In this document: positions 35,148 through 38,328 of the stretch, in pieces | Layout: every line of letters starts with the position of its first letter | Numbering within the stretch: the first letter of the stretch is position 1 | Assembly (NCBI GenBank): GCA_017694885.1 | Contig: JADIMH010000069.1 | Span: 1 to 38,328, forward strand | DNA: 38,328 nucleotides | Source: Candidatus Cryptobacteroides faecipullorum | Lineage (GTDB): Bacteria > Bacteroidota > Bacteroidia > Bacteroidales > UBA932 | Direction: 5' to 3' | Translations under genes and position numbers: made by a program | The notes under the pieces: model-generated | Database searches by the model: none | Told to the model about the DNA's origin: nothing | What the model saw: the letters and a program-made list of their open reading frames with translations, nothing else

Positions 35148-36749
35148 ATGAAAAGAACATCAAACGGAATTTTCAGGAAGTTTATTCCATATGCAGGGGC
35201 AGCTGCATTCCTGTTGCCTGTATTCTGCGTTTCCGGCTGTTCGGAGAAAAACGGTCCGGAAGACACTCCTGTATCCAAGTATGCAAGTGTCTATTCAGAC
35301 AATGCCAACATGCCATGCGACGGTATAATAATGGCGGAGTTCGGCGATTCTCCTGCCGGATCGGACATATCGAAAATAATAGACGGTGACCCGTCGACAT
35401 CATTCGTTACGTATCGCAGTGACTTCGATGTGACATTTACAGGCAATTCGGGTTCCGGCGTAAATGAATATTCCCTGATCGCTTCCGGATCTGAGGCTCC
35501 GAAGGACTGGACCCTCTTCGGATCCAACAATGATAAGGACTGGACGGAACTCGATTCCCAGTCAGGACAGACTTTCAGCGACGGGGAGACCAAGACATAT
35601 GCCCTCGCGGGTGAATCATACAAATCCTACAGGCTCAGCGTTACCGCAAACAACGGAAGTTCTTCCACCGCCATAGCCGAGTGGATGCTTTCTGCCGAAG
35701 AGGTGACCGAGATCCGTGTTCCTCTGTATGAACTGCCTGCCATGTCCACTTTGATCCAGTATTCGGATCGGAACAGCTGGTCATATAGCGATGAAACCCC
35801 TATGGGCAAACATTATGCAGGCCTTCATGTCACTACGGATGCCGACAGGGCATGGCTTGCCGACCCTTCGACCGATATAGAGATTCCTGTAGCTGCAGGA
35901 GGCGTCGACGAGGGTTCCGCTTCATGGTCTACACCTACATTCCAGCTGTATCCTGCAGGGGATCCGAGGCCGGCAGATGTAAACCAGCACGGAATCGGAG
36001 ACTGCTGTCTGTGTGCTGCACTTGCATCAATGGCCTACATCTACCCGGATTTCATCAAGCAGGAAGTCATCAAGGCCAAAGGGAACGGGGTCTACGATAT
36101 TGCCATGTACGATCCGCAGGGAAACCCTGTTACTGTTTCAGTGACGACATCATGTCTCATGAACAACGGCAGTATTGTAGCAGTCAGCGGCAAGGATAAT
36201 GTGGCCACATGGGCCACCCTTCTTGAAAAGGCCGTCATGAAGTGGAATGTCATCTATCAGAAAAGTCCTTCGCTCGGCGGCATCGGAACTGAAATCGTAC
36301 CGCCGCTCTTTACGGGAAACGGCGGCAGTATAGCATACGGTGCCGGCCAGCTCAATGCGCAGCAGCTCGACGAGGTTGTCGACATCATGCTTGAAAACGG
36401 GGCGATCGTTGTAGGAGGCTTTACAACAAGCAATATTACCATTACTCCTGGCCCGTTCTATACAGTCAACGGTCATGCATATACCCTCATGTGGTCTCCG
36501 GATCCCGATGCTTTGTTCATCATGCGCAATCCTTGGGGATCGGCGGCAGGAAGCCCTGACGGCAAGGAAGACGGGGCCATGGACATTCTCGATGACGGAA
36601 TCATTCCTCCGCTTATCGACCTGCGTATAGTCGAGCCGGGAGCTGCAGCTCCTTATATGGAGAATCCGCTTCTTCCGTATACTCCGCCGCAGTTCAGCGC
36701 AGGAAGTTTCTGGCTGACTCCTCAGCTGATGAAATATTACAATCTATAA
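35148..36749 (+). CDS. Calpain-family (C2) cysteine protease lipoprotein with discoidin-type domain
   Basis: This 533-aa protein has a lipoprotein signal with C31 ('CVSGC'). Residues ~45-175 fit an F5/8-type C (discoidin/CBM32-like) fold ('KIIDGDPSTSF', 'PKDWTLFGSNNDKDWTELDSQSG', 'YKSYRLSVTANNG'). Residues ~260-500 match a calpain protease core: C286 in 'HGIGDCCLCAALASMAYIYP', H443 in 'VNGHAYTLMW' and N461 in 'MRNPWGS', the expected Cys-His-Asn order. The usual Trp after the catalytic Cys is C287. It follows the third GH92 by 14 bp and so is part of the PUL. It probably binds a glycan or glycoprotein and cleaves the polypeptide outside the cell. A known relative type is Porphyromonas Tpr; activity here is inferred. 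Confidence 0.85.
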   Translation: MKRTSNGIFRKFIPYAGAAAFLLPVFCVSGCSEKNGPEDTPVSKYASVYSDNANMPCDGIIMAEFGDSPAGSDISKIIDGDPSTSFVTYRSDFDVTFTGNSGSGVNEYSLIASGSEAPKDWTLFGSNNDKDWTELDSQSGQTFSDGETKTYALAGESYKSYRLSVTANNGSSSTAIAEWMLSAEEVTEIRVPLYELPAMSTLIQYSDRNSWSYSDETPMGKHYAGLHVTTDADRAWLADPSTDIEIPVAAGGVDEGSASWSTPTFQLYPAGDPRPADVNQHGIGDCCLCAALASMAYIYPDFIKQEVIKAKGNGVYDIAMYDPQGNPVTVSVTTSCLMNNGSIVAVSGKDNVATWATLLEKAVMKWNVIYQKSPSLGGIGTEIVPPLFTGNGGSIAYGAGQLNAQQLDEVVDIMLENGAIVVGGFTTSNITITPGPFYTVNGHAYTLMWSPDPDALFIMRNPWGSAAGSPDGKEDGAMDILDDGIIPPLIDLRIVEPGAAAPYMENPLLPYTPPQFSAGSFWLTPQLMKYYNL

Positions 36750-36793
36750 AGGCTTGATAATTAATTTATAACCACTTTAAATTTAATAACTGT

Positions 36794-38328
36794 ATGAAAA
36801 CTGTTAAAACTCTATTGATGACTTTCTGCCTGGCTCTTGCGGGCTGCGGTATGACTGACCCATGGGAACAGTACGAGCACCAGGGGGACTTTACTGACCG
36901 TCTTCTTCCTTCTGATACAGAAAAGGCTCTCTGTGCAGCAGATGGCTGGAAAATGACATATCAGAATACTGATTTCTATTTCCAGTTCTCCGAGGACGGG
37001 AATGTTGTCTGCAATTCAAGCCTGTTCGAGAATGAATCGACAGTAACATACCATCTCGACTGGGATGACCCTATGGAGGTGAAGGTAGTAATAGCCGGAG
37101 GCGGACACCTCTCCTATCTTTCAAACAACGAGTTCGGAGAGACGCTCATAGTTACGTCCGTTTCAGACAATGAGCTCAAATGCAGGCCTGAAAGCAGCGA
37201 GACCGAGTACACGATGACAGCGGTAACCGAGTCTGAACTTTTGTCGGCAATGGATAATAAATGGGCGGTAAAGAATACTCTTACCGCTTCTGCCGGATGG
37301 AAGTTCACTTATGAAGGATCTGATTTCTATTTCCAGTTCTCTGAGGACGGAAATGTCACTTGCAACTCCAACATGCCTAAAGCAGCGACTTCGACTACCT
37401 ACAGCTTTTCAGGGTCTATTGAGGATATGATTCTGACGATTGTAGGCGGCGGACACCTTTCTTATCTGTCGGAAGATGTTTATGAGGATTCTTTTAAAGT
37501 GAAATCACATAATGCTTCACAGATCGAACTTACAGGTGTTTCTACAGGAGCTGAAATAGTGATGACAGCCGTAACGGATCAGGATATCGCCGATCTTGAA
37601 ATAGAGAAAGGTGCCATATTCAAGATTATCGAAATAGAAATGTACAACGGTGTGATCAGGTCTTCTGACGACAAGTTCCTTGCTCATTATGCTCTTGATA
37701 CTCAAACAGGAAATTCCATCAGGTTCGATATTCTTGCCAACAGAGTCCTTACTCATGAAACGGTAGGTATTACTATCGATCAGAATGCCAATGTCACTTT
37801 CGAGACTCCGGTAACTGTCGCAGGAGAATCCATAACAGGAATTTCATTCGACATAGATGCCAAGACCGGTACTCTGAACGGCGTATCAGGACTCAAACTG
37901 ACTTCAAATGCCGGTATGGCAAACTGGGTCGGCAGCAACGGCGACAATGGCTTTAAGACATATGTCATTATTCCAAGAGACGGCAGAGGTGATCTTCCTG
38001 ATGAGCTGATGGAAGAGCTCAATGCAGCTTCACAGCAGGGATGGTATAAGTGGGAGATATCCGATAGGGATAGAAGGCCATGGATATGTTCTCCATCTGA
38101 TGGGAATGACAATAAATATTATACAGGATTCTATGGCAGCACCGAGAATTCGGCATCGGATATCGTGACAGACGAGATCGACCGAATAAAATTCAGCAAT
38201 ATGACAGGTGGAATGCCGCTTGGTGGAGATACGAAGAATATCGCTATCGTGCAGGGCCTGTTCCCTAAATTCCTCGATGCAGTATTCCATGAAGACGGTC
38301 TGTATGTCATCCTTGAAGGAGAGAAGAA
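36794..38328 (+). CDS. Surface lipoprotein with internal duplication, 3' end beyond window
   Basis: The frame opens at ATG 36794 and stays open to the last base, so at least 511 residues are encoded and the stop is outside the window. A lipoprotein signal is clear (C18 in 'LALAGCGM'). Residues ~50-145 and ~167-261 are two copies of one module sharing 'DFYFQFSEDGNV', 'CNS' and 'GGGHLSYL', and ending in 'MTAVT'. The rest (residues ~270-511) has no feature I can name. The layout resembles Bacteroidales surface lipoproteins of the DUF4302/SusE type that bind glycan beside SusD, but the match is weak. It begins 44 bp after the calpain-like gene and is probably the next gene of the PUL. Confidence 0.8.
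   Translation, partial: MKTVKTLLMTFCLALAGCGMTDPWEQYEHQGDFTDRLLPSDTEKALCAADGWKMTYQNTDFYFQFSEDGNVVCNSSLFENESTVTYHLDWDDPMEVKVVIAGGGHLSYLSNNEFGETLIVTSVSDNELKCRPESSETEYTMTAVTESELLSAMDNKWAVKNTLTASAGWKFTYEGSDFYFQFSEDGNVTCNSNMPKAATSTTYSFSGSIEDMILTIVGGGHLSYLSEDVYEDSFKVKSHNASQIELTGVSTGAEIVMTAVTDQDIADLEIEKGAIFKIIEIEMYNGVIRSSDDKFLAHYALDTQTGNSIRFDILANRVLTHETVGITIDQNANVTFETPVTVAGESITGISFDIDAKTGTLNGVSGLKLTSNAGMANWVGSNGDNGFKTYVIIPRDGRGDLPDELMEELNAASQQGWYKWEISDRDRRPWICSPSDGNDNKYYTGFYGSTENSASDIVTDEIDRIKFSNMTGGMPLGGDTKNIAIVQGLFPKFLDAVFHEDGLYVILEGEK

Overview
The window is from a member of the Bacteroidota, most likely the order Bacteroidales. The evidence is: SusC/SusD pairs; a reg_prop/Y_Y_Y/AraC regulator; b558-type SdhC; Spy-type lipoprotein signals; few obvious Shine-Dalgarno sites; and repeated TAnnTTTG -7 promoter elements upstream of genes. 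I cannot place it to genus. All but the two end genes are complete, and no tRNA, rRNA, CRISPR array or transposase gene was seen.

Region 1 (1-3309): the 3' end of a SusD-like gene closes an upstream glycan-uptake locus. A bidirectional terminator follows, then a leftward PspC/PadR/PspC operon that looks like a self-regulated membrane-stress module. Region 2 (3520-8942) is housekeeping: an M24 aminopeptidase P, a TrpB2-type tryptophan synthase beta chain, an SdhC cytochrome b subunit without sdhA/sdhB beside it, and pyrH-frr.

Region 3 (9101-13508) is an aromatic amino acid operon: prephenate dehydratase, class I/II aminotransferase, prephenate dehydrogenase, and DAHP synthase fused to chorismate mutase. 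It is preceded by a 19-codon ORF with five Phe and four Tyr codons (MMDFRFNAFGFYYFYYPVR). Mutually exclusive hairpins and a strong intrinsic terminator follow this ORF. Together they form a complete trp/phe-style ribosome-mediated attenuator, the most striking regulatory element in the window.

Region 4 (13474-17907): lpxK (overlapping the end of the DAHP synthase gene tail to tail), a RhuM-family gene with a 29-bp duplicated promoter/palindrome repeat upstream, dusB, and the divergent pfkA.

Region 5 (17959-38328) is a polysaccharide utilization locus, all rightward and tightly spaced. A giant membrane regulator comes first; its histidine kinase and receiver modules appear degenerate. A 15-bp motif then recurs three times upstream of susC. 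After that come SusC, SusD, three GH92 alpha-mannosidases, a basic-secretory-protein (HExxH) metalloprotease lipoprotein, a calpain-like (C2) cysteine protease lipoprotein with a discoidin-type domain, and a lipoprotein with an internal duplication that runs off the window. Mannosidases combined with two unrelated proteases suggest a system that dismantles mannosylated glycoproteins, stripping the glycan and cutting the protein.
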